A stretch of 48,566 nt of DNA from Litorivicinus sp. (lineage in GTDB: Bacteria > Pseudomonadota > Gammaproteobacteria > Pseudomonadales > Litorivicinaceae): assembly GCA_009886945.1 (NCBI GenBank), contig QXYM01000055.1:1-48566 (forward strand), read 5' to 3'. A program made the position numbers and the translations under genes. Within the stretch, counting starts at the first letter, position 1, and the number at the start of each line of letters is the position of its first letter. Below are positions 9,211-21,399 of this stretch, in pieces. The notes beneath the pieces are model-generated. The model saw only the letters and a program-made list of their open reading frames with translations, searched no databases and was not told the origin of the DNA.

Positions 9211-10986
9211 TTAGCGGCCTCTGAGAAACAGCCGATCCAAGTCATGCATGGATAGTGCCGTCCAGGTTGGACGGCCATGGTTGCACTGACCAGACCGCTC
9301 GGTCCGCTCAATGTCTCTTAACAATGCATTCATCTCGGACAGCGTTAATTGACGATTTGCCCTGACTGAACCATGACACGCCATGGTCGCCAATAAATGG
9401 TCGCGAGCTTCAACAATCCGATCACTGGTTCCAACTTCAGCGAAATCACTCAACACATCACGAACCAGATCTTCATGACTGGCCTGTCTTAAGATGGCAG
9501 GGACATGTTCAATCCGAACTGTCTCAGGCCCCACGCGTTGCACCCCCAATCCAAATTGACCGAATAGTTCCGTCGCCTCTTCAACCAACGAGGCTTCCTG
9601 CTCACTCACATGCATCGTGGTCGGAATCAATAAAGGCTGGCTGACCAAGCCTCGATCATCCAAAGCCCGCTTCAACGCTTCATAGGTGATTCGCTCATGG
9701 GCAGCATGCATATCAACAACAATCATCCCGTCACGGGCCTGTGCGAGGATATAAACGCCATGTAGCTGGGCAATCGCATAACCCAAGGGTGGGATTTCCT
9801 GAGAGGCATCGTCAAGAGACTGGTGGGGCTCAACTGGTCTTGTCAGTTGTGAGAGCACGTCCAGACTGTCGACCGATCGAGACTCTGGAAATCGAATCCC
9901 CGACTGAATCTGCTGAGTCTCGGCTTGCATACCGCCAGACTGACTCTCCTGCTCCTGAGCAAGCACTTGATCCGGTCGATCTGCTGCCAAAACCCGAGAT
10001 ACTGAACGCAGTAAAAAATCATAAATCAGACGTGAATCACGGAATCTCACTTCATGCTTGGTGGGGTGAACATTCACATCCACTTGCGCCGGATCGAGCT
10101 CCAAATACAATAAATAACAAGGATGCCGGCCATGAAACAGCACGTCGCGATAGGCTTGTCTTAAGGCATGAGAAATCAACTTATCCCGAACGATCCGGCC
10201 ATTGACGAACACATACTGACAATCGGCCTGTGCTCGATTAAAGGTGGCGCGACAGGCCCAACCTCTCAACGACAAACCAATCGCGCTCGAGTCAACAGAC
10301 AAAGCAGCGTCCATAAAACCGCGACCCAACAAGGTAGCGACTCGCTCCATTTGACTGTTTTCAGTCAAGGCAGGCGGCAACTGTCGCGTCACACGCCCCT
10401 GATGCACCAATCGAAAACCGACGTCAAATCGACTCAATGCCTGCCGACTCACGACCGTATCAATGTGGCCAAACTCAGTTTTCTCGGTCTTTAAAAACTT
10501 CCGTCGCGCTGGGGTATTAAAAAACAAATCGCGCACATCGACTGTGGTCCCTCGAGGATGTGCCGATGGTTCAATCGACGGTTCCATTTCTCGGCCTTCA
10601 ACCGAGACTTTCGAGCCTGCCTCGCCCTCGACGGCTGAAATCAAATCCAATCGCGACACCGAGGCGATCGAGGCCAAAGCCTCACCCCGAAACCCTAAAG
10701 TGCTGACAGCTTCCAAATCATCAAGATCAAAGATCTTGCTCGTCGCATGCCTGGATAATGCCAAGGGCAATTCATCCGCATGAATTCCCGCACCATTGTC
10801 GCGGATCCGAATGCGTCCAATCCCACCAGATTCACAATCAATATCGATCTGTGTCGATCCTGCATCCAAGGCATTTTCAACTAACTCTTTGACCACACTC
10901 GCAGGACGTTCGACCACCTCTCCGGCAGCAATCTGATTGGCTAAACGCGGCGATAAAATATGGATTGAAGCGTCAGATTTCATCAA
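9211..10986 (-). CDS. mutL: DNA mismatch repair protein MutL
   Basis: IAAGEVVERPASVVKELVENALDAGST, LGFRGEALASIASV, GTTVDVRDLFFNTPARRKF. Confidence 0.97.
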   Translation of the reverse strand: MMKSDASIHILSPRLANQIAAGEVVERPASVVKELVENALDAGSTQIDIDCESGGIGRIRIRDNGAGIHADELPLALSRHATSKIFDLDDLEAVSTLGFRGEALASIASVSRLDLISAVEGEAGSKVSVEGREMEPSIEPSAHPRGTTVDVRDLFFNTPARRKFLKTEKTEFGHIDTVVSRQALSRFDVGFRLVHQGRVTRQLPPALTENSQMERVATLLGRGFMDAALSVDSSAIGLSLRGWACRATFNRAQADCQYVFVNGRIVRDKLISHALRQAYRDVLFHGRHPCYLLYLELDPAQVDVNVHPTKHEVRFRDSRLIYDFLLRSVSRVLAADRPDQVLAQEQESQSGGMQAETQQIQSGIRFPESRSVDSLDVLSQLTRPVEPHQSLDDASQEIPPLGYAIAQLHGVYILAQARDGMIVVDMHAAHERITYEALKRALDDRGLVSQPLLIPTTMHVSEQEASLVEEATELFGQFGLGVQRVGPETVRIEHVPAILRQASHEDLVRDVLSDFAEVGTSDRIVEARDHLLATMACHGSVRANRQLTLSEMNALLRDIERTERSGQCNHGRPTWTALSMHDLDRLFLRGR

Positions 10987-11560
10987 TTTGCACGTGAGTC
11001 AGGCTCATCACAGCCTCTCTCACCTCATGTGCTCGTGACCAGTCACCTTCCGGGCATGACTTCCGAGCCGAATCTAAAAGCGCCTCAAAAGCTTCTGTAC
11101 GCTCCTTTTCAATCTGCAGAGCGACTGGCCCCTTACCTTCCTGTTTAATCACGACCATCGCATCGAGGATGTCTGCAAGCTTCATGCAACTGTAGATATG
11201 TGGTCGAGTCGTTTTGGCTTGATGCTCACGAGCGGCGGCATCTGGACAGATCGATGCTTCCAATTGATCGATCGGCGACTCACCCGGCGGGAAGACTTGT
11301 TTGAGCTGCCGCTTGATGGGAGACGGCATGTCCCCCGTCACAACCTCGGAGAGATCATGCATTAAGGCCAATTCGTACAACAACACTTGATCGTCAGCAG
11401 ACAAGTCGGGATACACTCGCGATGCAATCTCTCGAGCATATAAGGCGACCAGACACGAGTGCTCAGCGACTGAGGGATACCGGTGGCAGTTGACAGAATG
11501 CCAACGGGTCACTGTCCCAGCAAAGGGCAAGTTGCGAATATCAAATTGCATGGATTTCAT
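10973..11560 (-). CDS. HD-domain 5'-nucleotidase (YfbR-like)
   Basis: RWHSVNCHRYPSVAEHSCLVALYA and LALMHDLSEVVTGDMPSPIK HD motifs. Confidence 0.85.
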   Translation of the reverse strand: MKSMQFDIRNLPFAGTVTRWHSVNCHRYPSVAEHSCLVALYAREIASRVYPDLSADDQVLLYELALMHDLSEVVTGDMPSPIKRQLKQVFPPGESPIDQLEASICPDAAAREHQAKTTRPHIYSCMKLADILDAMVVIKQEGKGPVALQIEKERTEAFEALLDSARKSCPEGDWSRAHEVREAVMSLTHVQIDEI

Positions 11561-11569
11561 CGAGACATG

Positions 11570-12895
11570 CTACCGCGGTGACAGCGGGACCTCTAGTTTT
11601 TGACCGAGATGAATCACATCGGATCGCAAACCATTGAGCTCTTTGAGTGCTTGTAGCGACAAATTGTAACGAGCCGCTATTTCAGACAAGGTGTCACCCC
11701 GTTTCACTTCAATCACTACACGCTTACCTGCATTTTGCTTACGCCAAGCCACAAAGGTGTTCGCAGGCGGGCTCTTCTCGAAATACCGTTTGATTCCTTC
11801 AAAAATTGCGCCAGCAATTTTTTCCTGCTCTCGAGAACTCGACAATCGCTTGGCATCAGATCGATTGGATAGAAACCCTGTCTCGATTAATAACGAGGGA
11901 ATATCGGGACTTCGAAGAACAACAAAGTTCGCGAGCCCCAACTGCTTCTTATGCACGCGACCGACGTCAGTCAGATCATTCAATACACTCTGACCTGCCT
12001 GTTTTGAAATGCGAATGGCTGACTCCATGGACATGTTGAGCAACACCTGGCGTGTGTCGTTATCCACATCACCCAAATCAACGCCACCGGCTAAGTCATC
12101 TGCATTCTCGGTGTTCTGAAGCCAACGCGACAGCTCAGAATTCGCACCTCGGAGCGATAAGGCATACACCCCTGTTCCACGGACGTTTTTATTTTTCGGA
12201 AAACTGTCTGCGTGAATCGACACAAAAAAATCAGCACCAGCCTCTCGCGCCAATCGTGGTCGACTCTTTAACGGAACAAATCGGTCATCATCACGTGTCA
12301 GGACCGCGCGGTAGCCAGGCTCACTTTGGAATCGACGAGCAAGTCGTTTCGCAATTTGCAGCACCACCTTTTTCTCGATCACACCATAGGAGGACGCACC
12401 GGGATCCTTGCCACCATGGCCTGGGTCGATGGCCACCACAATGTCTCGTTTTTCGACCGGTGGTTCAGTCGGCTCAGCAGACGATTCCCCACGAATCGAT
12501 GCTTTTTCACCAGCCACATAACCCACCACATCAACAACCAGTCGATCAGGAAACCGGCCCTTGGGTCCGAGCGCGAACACATTGGACCGATAATCGCCGC
12601 CGAGATCGAACACCAGACGACTCCCTTGACCACGAACCGAACTGCGTATTCGGGTGATGCGAGAATCATCGATTGTTGTGATCGCGCTTAGGGAGCTGGT
12701 GCTCAGATTGCTCACATCGAGCACCAAGCGGCTTGGATTACTTAAGTTAAACGAGGAAAATTGAGGCCGCCCAGAAAGCTCAAGCACCACTCGAGAGCTG
12801 TCTTGATCGGCCGACGAGCGCACCGATTTCAACTCAATCGCCTGCACCGACGCTGACCACAATCCAACAATCAAGGTCAGAATCAGGCGCGTCAT
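11570..12895 (-). CDS. amiC: N-acetylmuramoyl-L-alanine amidase with AMIN and LysM domains
   Basis: Signal peptide MTRLILTLIVGLWSASVQA; VVAIDPGHGGKDPGA; FVSIHADSFP; LLIETGFLSN; C-terminal LysM (VKRGDTLSEIAARYNLSLQALKELN). ATG 12895 overlaps the tsaE stop. Confidence 0.93.
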   Translation of the reverse strand: MTRLILTLIVGLWSASVQAIELKSVRSSADQDSSRVVLELSGRPQFSSFNLSNPSRLVLDVSNLSTSSLSAITTIDDSRITRIRSSVRGQGSRLVFDLGGDYRSNVFALGPKGRFPDRLVVDVVGYVAGEKASIRGESSAEPTEPPVEKRDIVVAIDPGHGGKDPGASSYGVIEKKVVLQIAKRLARRFQSEPGYRAVLTRDDDRFVPLKSRPRLAREAGADFFVSIHADSFPKNKNVRGTGVYALSLRGANSELSRWLQNTENADDLAGGVDLGDVDNDTRQVLLNMSMESAIRISKQAGQSVLNDLTDVGRVHKKQLGLANFVVLRSPDIPSLLIETGFLSNRSDAKRLSSSREQEKIAGAIFEGIKRYFEKSPPANTFVAWRKQNAGKRVVIEVKRGDTLSEIAARYNLSLQALKELNGLRSDVIHLGQKLEVPLSPR

Positions 12896-13359
12896 TCGGC
12901 TTTTGGCACCTTCAGTTTGTCTAACCACTGTTCTCCTTTTTCAGACTTCGCGGAGAGTGCGCATAAACGACCCTCGTCATGCCACATCAAATGCACATCC
13001 AAATCTGCTGCAGGCAATAGCGGCCCTGCTCGCTCGGGCCATTCGATCAGCAACCCCTGCCGATCCAACATATCGCGGAAACCCATCAATTCGAGCTCCT
13101 CAGGATCCTCAAGACGATATAAATCCATATGAGATACGGTCAATTGTTTACGAATCAGATAGGTTTCACACAAGGTGTACGTCGGCGATGGAATCGCATC
13201 CGTCACACCGAGTTTCTTCAGAAAAGCACGCGCTAGATGACTTTTCCCAGCGCCTAAATTTCCGGTCAGCGTGACCAGAAATGGAGCTTCGGGGCAGCTT
13301 TTTGCTAATGCCTTACCCAGTTTCCGTGTCATCGACTCATCGATCAATTCTATTCGCAT
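12892..13359 (-). CDS. tsaE: tRNA t6A biosynthesis ATPase TsaE
   Basis: GNLGAGKSHLARAFLKKLG Walker A, SPTYTL, HMDLYRL. Confidence 0.93.
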   Translation of the reverse strand: MRIELIDESMTRKLGKALAKSCPEAPFLVTLTGNLGAGKSHLARAFLKKLGVTDAIPSPTYTLCETYLIRKQLTVSHMDLYRLEDPEELELMGFRDMLDRQGLLIEWPERAGPLLPAADLDVHLMWHDEGRLCALSAKSEKGEQWLDKLKVPKAE

Positions 13360-13400
13360 CGAGGATTCCGGTTCGCGATTACTCTGGTAGTGTACCGGTC

Positions 13401-14546
13401 ATGGACGCATCATGGCACCAATCTGATCAAGTTCTCGACAGGCTTCGCGAAAAAGCCCTCGAGCTCGGCTTCACCGCTATCGGCGTCACTGACCCTGATG
13501 TGTCCCAACACGTGTCATTTCTTGAACACTGGCTTGAATCTGGCTTCCATGGATCCATGGAGTGGTTTGAACGGCATCTCGACCTACGGAGAGATCCCAC
13601 ACAGTTGGTTCCCGGTACCCAACGAGTGATTTCTGTTCGACTAGACTATCTTCCCGAGAATACCGACTGCATCGACATCTTAAATGATCCAGACATGGCC
13701 TATATTTCCCGCTATGCGCTCGGACGCGATTATCACAAACTCATGCGCAAACGACTGAAGCACCTAGGAGATTGGTTTAGCGACGAAATCGCACCTCACG
13801 GCTTTCGTGTGTTTTCTGACTCCGCGCCGTTACTTGAAAAGCACTTGGCTGAAAAAGCCGGGCTTGGCTGGATCGGTAAACACACCTTACTGTTATCCAG
13901 AAGTGCCGGAAGCTGGTTCTTCTTGGGTGAGCTTCTGACCGATTGTCCACTCCCTGTGTCCGACGAGCACGAAAAAGCCCGCTGTGGATCATGCACCGCA
14001 TGCCTTGATATTTGTCCGACAAATGCATTCCCAGCGCCCTACCAACTCGATGCAACCAAATGCATCAGCTATCTGACCATTGAACACAAAGGCCCAATTC
14101 CAGAAGCGTTGCGCGCACCGATGGGGAATCGCGTCTTTGGCTGTGATGATTGTCAGCTGGTTTGTCCATGGAATCGTTATGCGGCCATCGGCGATCCTGC
14201 CTTCCATCCACGACATGCCTTGGATCGCCAACCACTTTGCGAGTTGTTTGGCTGGACTGAAGCGGAGTTTTTGATGAAAACCGAGGGTAGCCCGCTACGG
14301 CGTGCAGGCTATGTCAAATTTCTGGAAAATCTTGCGATTGGGCTGGGTAATAGTCACTCTGATACCGAACGCGTGATCCAGACTCTCAGATCAAAGCTTG
14401 GTCAACATGGGCCCACACTGGATGAGCACATCCTATGGGCTATCGCCGCTCTTCAGCGTCGAGCCTCAGAAAATGCGCTCGATAATGCTTCAGCTCATCA
14501 ATCGAATCATGCACATCAGCAAGCGCCAGATGCTGGCCAGATTTGA
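13401..14546 (+). CDS. queG: Epoxyqueuosine reductase
   Basis: [58 protein letters not shown] 13401. Confidence 0.95.
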   Translation: MDASWHQSDQVLDRLREKALELGFTAIGVTDPDVSQHVSFLEHWLESGFHGSMEWFERHLDLRRDPTQLVPGTQRVISVRLDYLPENTDCIDILNDPDMAYISRYALGRDYHKLMRKRLKHLGDWFSDEIAPHGFRVFSDSAPLLEKHLAEKAGLGWIGKHTLLLSRSAGSWFFLGELLTDCPLPVSDEHEKARCGSCTACLDICPTNAFPAPYQLDATKCISYLTIEHKGPIPEALRAPMGNRVFGCDDCQLVCPWNRYAAIGDPAFHPRHALDRQPLCELFGWTEAEFLMKTEGSPLRRAGYVKFLENLAIGLGNSHSDTERVIQTLRSKLGQHGPTLDEHILWAIAALQRRASENALDNASAHQSNHAHQQAPDAGQI

Positions 14547-15000
14547 CTACACCTTCAGATACCTTGGGATTCCAGCGCTTTGCCAGCTCTTTTAATGTCG
14601 ACACGTCCAGATTTCGGTAATGGAAAAATGCCTCGAGATCAGGCATGTATCGAGCCAGAAAACGCCGGTCCTGACAGATTGAATTCCCGCACATGGGCGA
14701 CTGGCACGGATCGATAAACTGGCTTAAAAACTCAATGGTTCTCAGCTCAGCGTGAGCTTCAGTGATGCTGGAGGCTTTGACACGCTCGGTCAGACCCGAT
14801 TTTCCGTGTTGCCGAGTATTCCATTCATCCATCCCATCGAGACGTTCTTGTGGCTGACTGATGGCATAAACCGGGCCTTCACCCAAGACATTCAAGTCCT
14901 TATCGGTCACGACAGTCGCGATCTCAATGATCCGATCGTGCTCAGGAGACAGTCCTGTCATTTCCAAATCAATCCAGATCAAATTCAACGCACTTTTCAT
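14440..15000 (-). CDS. orn: Oligoribonuclease
   Basis: [61 protein letters not shown] 15000. Confidence 0.95.
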   Translation of the reverse strand: MKSALNLIWIDLEMTGLSPEHDRIIEIATVVTDKDLNVLGEGPVYAISQPQERLDGMDEWNTRQHGKSGLTERVKASSITEAHAELRTIEFLSQFIDPCQSPMCGNSICQDRRFLARYMPDLEAFFHYRNLDVSTLKELAKRWNPKVSEGVVKSGQHLALADVHDSIDELKHYRAHFLRLDAEERR

Positions 15001-15944
15001 AAATGTCCTGTAAACGTCATGCACTCAGCCAGAGTTTTCGATTGGGTCACAATTTTTAACAACCGATCCACACCCAAGGCCACACCGTAGCTCTCAGGTA
15101 ATCCAGCCGTCAATGCTTCCAGTAAGGCCTCATCTTTGGGGATGGCAGGGCGATTCAGCTGTTCACGGCGTGCCTGATCATGAGCAAACCGTCGTGATTG
15201 CTCAGCGGGATCAGTCAGTTCATAGTAGCCGTTGGCAATCTCGTTGCCCGCCATATAGAGCTCGGCACGCTTGGCCACAGCATCATCTTCGTGGGTTTCG
15301 ATGCGGGCGAGCGCTGCTTGAATGACAGGGAAATCGACGACCACATGATTGCTTAAATGCGGCTCGATCTCAGTCGCGAACAACAGGTTCAACAAACTAT
15401 CCAAATCAAGCTGGGCAGCAGCCTTCGCCCCCAGTCGATTCTTTGCAAAAGGAATCAAGGCTTGAACGTCTGTGCGATGGGGATTCACAGCAAATGTGGA
15501 TTCGAATAACTCACGGTACGAGATCACTTCCGGACGGCCAAACTCCGTCAGTGACTCAACCAAATCTTGAATCTCACCAACCATGGTCTCAAAGGGTCTG
15601 ACGTCACATGGGCGGTACCACTCAAGCATGGTGAACTCGATCGCATGGTCCGATCCCTCTTCATTGGCACGGTAGGCCTTGCCAATCGCGTGCATCGGTC
15701 GCTGATGCATCGATAACAAGCGTTTCAGATAGGTTTCAGGAGACGTCAGTAGATAGCCGATCGACACACCAGCCGGGTCGTTGACAGTAAAACTATCAAG
15801 CCATGGATCCGATGCGGGTGCTTGAGCAATCGCTGGCACATCCACTTCCAGCGAGTGACGCGCCTCAAAAAACGCACGAAGCCCGGTCAGTAAACTGGCG
15901 CGGGCTTCTAGCATGGTTCGAGTGGCCGTTGGCCGACCCTTCAT
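14997..15944 (-). CDS. epmA: Elongation factor P--lysine ligase EpmA
   Basis: LysRS-like class II catalytic domain without anticodon domain: [34 protein letters not shown]; adjacent to efp. Confidence 0.93.
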   Translation of the reverse strand: MKGRPTATRTMLEARASLLTGLRAFFEARHSLEVDVPAIAQAPASDPWLDSFTVNDPAGVSIGYLLTSPETYLKRLLSMHQRPMHAIGKAYRANEEGSDHAIEFTMLEWYRPCDVRPFETMVGEIQDLVESLTEFGRPEVISYRELFESTFAVNPHRTDVQALIPFAKNRLGAKAAAQLDLDSLLNLLFATEIEPHLSNHVVVDFPVIQAALARIETHEDDAVAKRAELYMAGNEIANGYYELTDPAEQSRRFAHDQARREQLNRPAIPKDEALLEALTAGLPESYGVALGVDRLLKIVTQSKTLAECMTFTGHL

Positions 15945-16516
15945 TTTTTGGTCGCGCGTGACACGTAATCCCCAGTTCGGGTATCAACGCGCAGAATTTC
16001 ACCTTCTTCGATGAACAGCGGAACGTTCACAACCGCACCGGTCGACAAGGTGGCAGGTTTCGAGCCACCTTGGGCGGTATCACCCTTCAGGCCTGGATCT
16101 GTCTGCGTCACTTCCAACTCAATGTGATTCGGCGGCGTGACAGCAAGCGGTGCACCATTAAACAAGGTAATGATGTAAACCTCTTGCTCTTTCAACCACT
16201 TCACGGTGTCACCGACAGCTTTGCTATCGGCAGCGTGCTGCTCGAAGGATCCATCGGTCATCATGAAGTGATAGAACTCGCCATCGGCGTACAGAAACTC
16301 CATGTCGAGATCAATCACATCCGCCGCCTCAACCGAGTCCCCTGACTTAAACGTCTTTTCGACCACGCGTCCGGTTTTCAGGTTTTTGATCTTCACACGA
16401 CTAAACGCCTGACCTTTTCCTGGCTTCACGAATTCGTTTTCGACGATCGTGCACGGATCACCGTCGATCAATATTTTCAGGCCAGATTTGAACTCATTGG
16501 TTGAGAACGATGCCAT
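15941..16516 (-). CDS. efp: Elongation factor P
   Basis: [30 protein letters not shown] with the modifiable Lys; [18 protein letters not shown]-terminus. Confidence 0.97.
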   Translation of the reverse strand: MASFSTNEFKSGLKILIDGDPCTIVENEFVKPGKGQAFSRVKIKNLKTGRVVEKTFKSGDSVEAADVIDLDMEFLYADGEFYHFMMTDGSFEQHAADSKAVGDTVKWLKEQEVYIITLFNGAPLAVTPPNHIELEVTQTDPGLKGDTAQGGSKPATLSTGAVVNVPLFIEEGEILRVDTRTGDYVSRATKK

Positions 16517-16519
16517 GAA

Positions 16520-16966
16520 TTACTCTCCGGTAATGGCCACGGTAATCGTCGCAAATACCTCAGCGTGCACTTGGCATTGAACCTCGTGCTCACCGGTGTT
16601 CCGCAATGGGCCTTCAGGAAGACGCACTTCGCTCTTATCCAATGTCAAACCGTTCGCTTCAGCCGCTTCTGCGATGTCACGTGTTCCAATCGATCCAAAC
16701 AGCTTACCTTCATCACCAGCTTTCGCAGTGATGGCGACGGTCTTGCCATTCAACGCTTCGGCGCGCGTATTTGCGGCATCCAGTTGCTCTTGTGCAGACT
16801 TTTCAAGTTCTGCACGGCGCGCTTCAAACTCAGCGACATTGGCTTCGTTCGCCAACACAGCGCGGCCTTGGGGGAGTAGGAAGTTACGTGCGTAACCCCC
16901 TTTGACAGTGACCCGGTCACCCAGAGCACCAAGCTTACCGACTTTCTCAAGCAGAATTACTTCCAT
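16520..16966 (-). CDS. rplI: 50S ribosomal protein L9
   Basis: [37 protein letters not shown]. Confidence 0.97.
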   Translation of the reverse strand: MEVILLEKVGKLGALGDRVTVKGGYARNFLLPQGRAVLANEANVAEFEARRAELEKSAQEQLDAANTRAEALNGKTVAITAKAGDEGKLFGSIGTRDIAEAAEANGLTLDKSEVRLPEGPLRNTGEHEVQCQVHAEVFATITVAITGE

Positions 16967-17842
16967 TTATTCATCCTCATCTTCTGGTGGTTCCTTCTGC
17001 GCACGTGTTCGAAAGTCCACAAACGCATCAATCACCGCCAATAACGCCAACAACAATAAGAGATATGGCGTAAAAAATACCAATGCTGTGTAGAACATGA
17101 TGATGAGTCCTCTCGACTCCCTCATGCCCGTCAGCCCATGCACCAATGCTATGCCGGCAAACATTAACGGCAGCGCACCAACCGGAGAGAACCGGAGCAT
17201 CCACGGATCAATCAAAAATCCAGTGGCTGCCAGGACCAGACATCCGACAGCAAACACAGGCGGAAGAATGACCGCCTCAAACTCGGTTTTAAACCCACCC
17301 GGGTTAAACGCCTGAGCTTGAAGAGCTCGCGCAAATGTCAGTGCGAATATCGCACTCACCATATGCACAAAACTCAGTGCCCCAACAGACAGCGATGCCA
17401 TCCATGCATCCACTGTTGGACCATCCACCCCAAGGGCCGACAGTTGCGCCGGCGCAGCAACCACTTCTTTGATCGCTGCAACCAGACCTTTGAGCGTCTC
17501 TTCATAGAGCGCGCCGACTAAAAACACCAAGGCCAGCGAAATACCAAGTCCTACCATCAGGACCGAAAGCCAACTCAGTGTGCGGTGAAGGACGGCTGCC
17601 AAGACAACTGTAATCACCAAAACCAGCAACATTGCTGAGTCACCGAATCCAAAAGCCATCACCGAAGCGACAAGCAATGGGATCAGGGTCACCAATCGGG
17701 ATTTGTCGAGGCCTCGACGGAGCGCATATAACGCCACCACCGAAGCACCAGCCCATGACAATAAAGGCAAAAACAACAGCCCCGATGCGATCAGCGCTGC
17801 CCGCCACTCAGACGCCATTAAAAAGTGCGCCAGCCGTGCCAT
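16967..17842 (-). CDS. Polytopic membrane protein, DUF2232-like
   Basis: Multiple hydrophobic helices; located between rplI and rpsR in the same orientation. Confidence 0.65.
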   Translation of the reverse strand: MARLAHFLMASEWRAALIASGLLFLPLLSWAGASVVALYALRRGLDKSRLVTLIPLLVASVMAFGFGDSAMLLVLVITVVLAAVLHRTLSWLSVLMVGLGISLALVFLVGALYEETLKGLVAAIKEVVAAPAQLSALGVDGPTVDAWMASLSVGALSFVHMVSAIFALTFARALQAQAFNPGGFKTEFEAVILPPVFAVGCLVLAATGFLIDPWMLRFSPVGALPLMFAGIALVHGLTGMRESRGLIIMFYTALVFFTPYLLLLLALLAVIDAFVDFRTRAQKEPPEDEDE

Positions 17843-17857
17843 GGTATCCCCTGTTAA

Positions 17858-18088
17858 TTAGATATCGTGCGAATCCGTGTAAGGAAGCAACGCCAAATAA
17901 CGCGCGCGCTTGATCGCTGTCGCGAGCTGGCGCTGATACTTTGCACTGGTCCCCGTGATCCGCGAAGGTACAATTTTACCGGTTTCGGTAATGTACTGCT
18001 TCAGCGTATCCAGATCTTTGTAGTCAATTTCTGTGACATTTTCAGCAGAGAAACGACAGAATTTACGACGACGGAAAAAACGTGACAT
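17858..18088 (-). CDS. rpsR: 30S ribosomal protein S18
   Basis: [67 protein letters not shown]. Confidence 0.97.
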   Translation of the reverse strand: MSRFFRRRKFCRFSAENVTEIDYKDLDTLKQYITETGKIVPSRITGTSAKYQRQLATAIKRARYLALLPYTDSHDI

Positions 18089-18099
18089 ATTTCTCTTCC

Positions 18100-18552
18100 T
18101 TACTCTTCAGTTGCTTCTTCAGAATTAACGACGTCTTCGACATCATCAACTTCTGCATTGTCGACATCATCAGTCTCTGAGGACTCAGCATCGCGATCAC
18201 GGCGACGTTCTGAGCGGTCACGATCCTGACGGCTTTCAGCAGCTTTAATCGGAGAAATATCAGTCACCGCGTCTTTCCGCTTGATCACCATGTTACGCAA
18301 CACAGCATCGTTAAAACGGAAGGTGGTGGTCAGTTCGTCAAGAACATCCACTGAGCTTTCGATGTTCCAAAGAACATAGTGAGCTTTGTGCAGATCGTTG
18401 ATCGGATAAGCCAGTTGGCGACGACCCCAATCTTCAAAGCGATGGACAGATCCTCCGCCCTCAGTCACGGTATTTGTGTACCGTTCCATCATGGCAGGAA
18501 CCTGCTCTGACTGATCCGGATGGAACAGCAAAACGATTTCGTAATGGTTCAT
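18100..18552 (-). CDS. rpsF: 30S ribosomal protein S6
   Basis: [39 protein letters not shown]; long acidic C-terminal tail. Confidence 0.97.
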   Translation of the reverse strand: MNHYEIVLLFHPDQSEQVPAMMERYTNTVTEGGGSVHRFEDWGRRQLAYPINDLHKAHYVLWNIESSVDVLDELTTTFRFNDAVLRNMVIKRKDAVTDISPIKAAESRQDRDRSERRRDRDAESSETDDVDNAEVDDVEDVVNSEEATEE

Positions 18553-18557
18553 TATGA

Positions 18558-18601
18558 CTCCTTACGGGTTTCGCCACTCGGCCCATCCGAATGGCAAGGA
18601 G
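18558..18601 (-). promoter_or_regulatory. Putative S6:S18 ribosomal protein leader sequestering the rpsF Shine-Dalgarno
   Basis: Minus strand CTCCTT-GCCATTCGG-ATGGG-CCGAGTGGC-GAAACCCGT-AAGGAG: 6-bp outer stem masks the SD AAGGAG (5 nt from ATG), 9-bp inner stem, asymmetric bulge with CCG; loop GGG can pair with bulge CCC. Confidence 0.75.
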
Positions 18602-18675
18602 ACTGACTGTTAGACAGGCAGTAGGGCGCGGGAGTCTAGACGACCCGGCACCCTATTGCAATCTCTGGCTGATCT

Positions 18676-18942
18676 TTAACTGTCTAAATCGTAGCGATCA
18701 TCGCCGTCTTCATCATCCATTCCACTGGCTGGAATTTTGACATTCCGAGCAGGAACAACTGTCGAGATCGCATGTTTATAAACCATTTGGCTGACAGTGT
18801 TTTTCAGAAGAACGACGAATTGATCGAATGATTCAATTTGACCCTGAAGTTTGATTCCATTGACTAAGAATATCGACACTGGAACGCGCTCCTTGCGCAA
18901 GATATTCAGAAAAGGGTCTTGTAGCGAGTGCCCTTTTGACAT
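18676..18942 (-). CDS. hfq: RNA-binding protein Hfq
   Basis: [64 protein letters not shown]. Confidence 0.97.
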   Translation of the reverse strand: MSKGHSLQDPFLNILRKERVPVSIFLVNGIKLQGQIESFDQFVVLLKNTVSQMVYKHAISTVVPARNVKIPASGMDDEDGDDRYDLDS

Positions 18943-18960
18943 AGTTACCTCCCGATAGCG

Positions 18961-19061
18961 GACGGTCGTGGAGCCAATCATCCACTGCGGCTCCTAAAGT
19001 CGGGTGTTTTCACCCACGACGGTCTGTGTATGCGTTTTTGTTGTTAGTCGAGGACAACAAA
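18961..19061 (-). promoter_or_regulatory. Candidate structured hfq 5' leader (three-way junction plus ARN tract)
   Basis: Minus strand GACCGTCGT[GGGTG-AAAA-CACCC]GACTTTA[GGAGCC-N13-GGCTCC]ACGACCGTC, with AACAACAAAAAC upstream (19034-19045). Confidence 0.55.
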
Positions 19062-19076
19062 TGCTGCCCCTGCACA

Positions 19077-21330
<2,254 letters not shown>

Positions 21331-21399
21331 AATCCGTCCCTAGAACCACATGCAAAGGCGGCGAGTTTACCAACACTCGCGAAAAGACGCATCCGACAA

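Noticed and set aside
12052-12657. 201-aa plus-strand ORF antisense to amiC
   Set aside because: Opposite a clearly conserved amidase; low-complexity His/Arg/Pro-rich translation with no recognisable domain. Other antisense ORFs in the track were rejected for the same reason.
14011-14023. TTTGTC-C-GACAAA palindrome
   Set aside because: Lies inside the QueG ferredoxin motif (DICPTNAF) and is explained by coding; not a promoter region.
21361-21380. GCGAGT-N8-ACTCGC hairpin between serB and hisZ
   Set aside because: A 6-bp stem with no proper U-tract on either strand; too weak to call a terminator without data.
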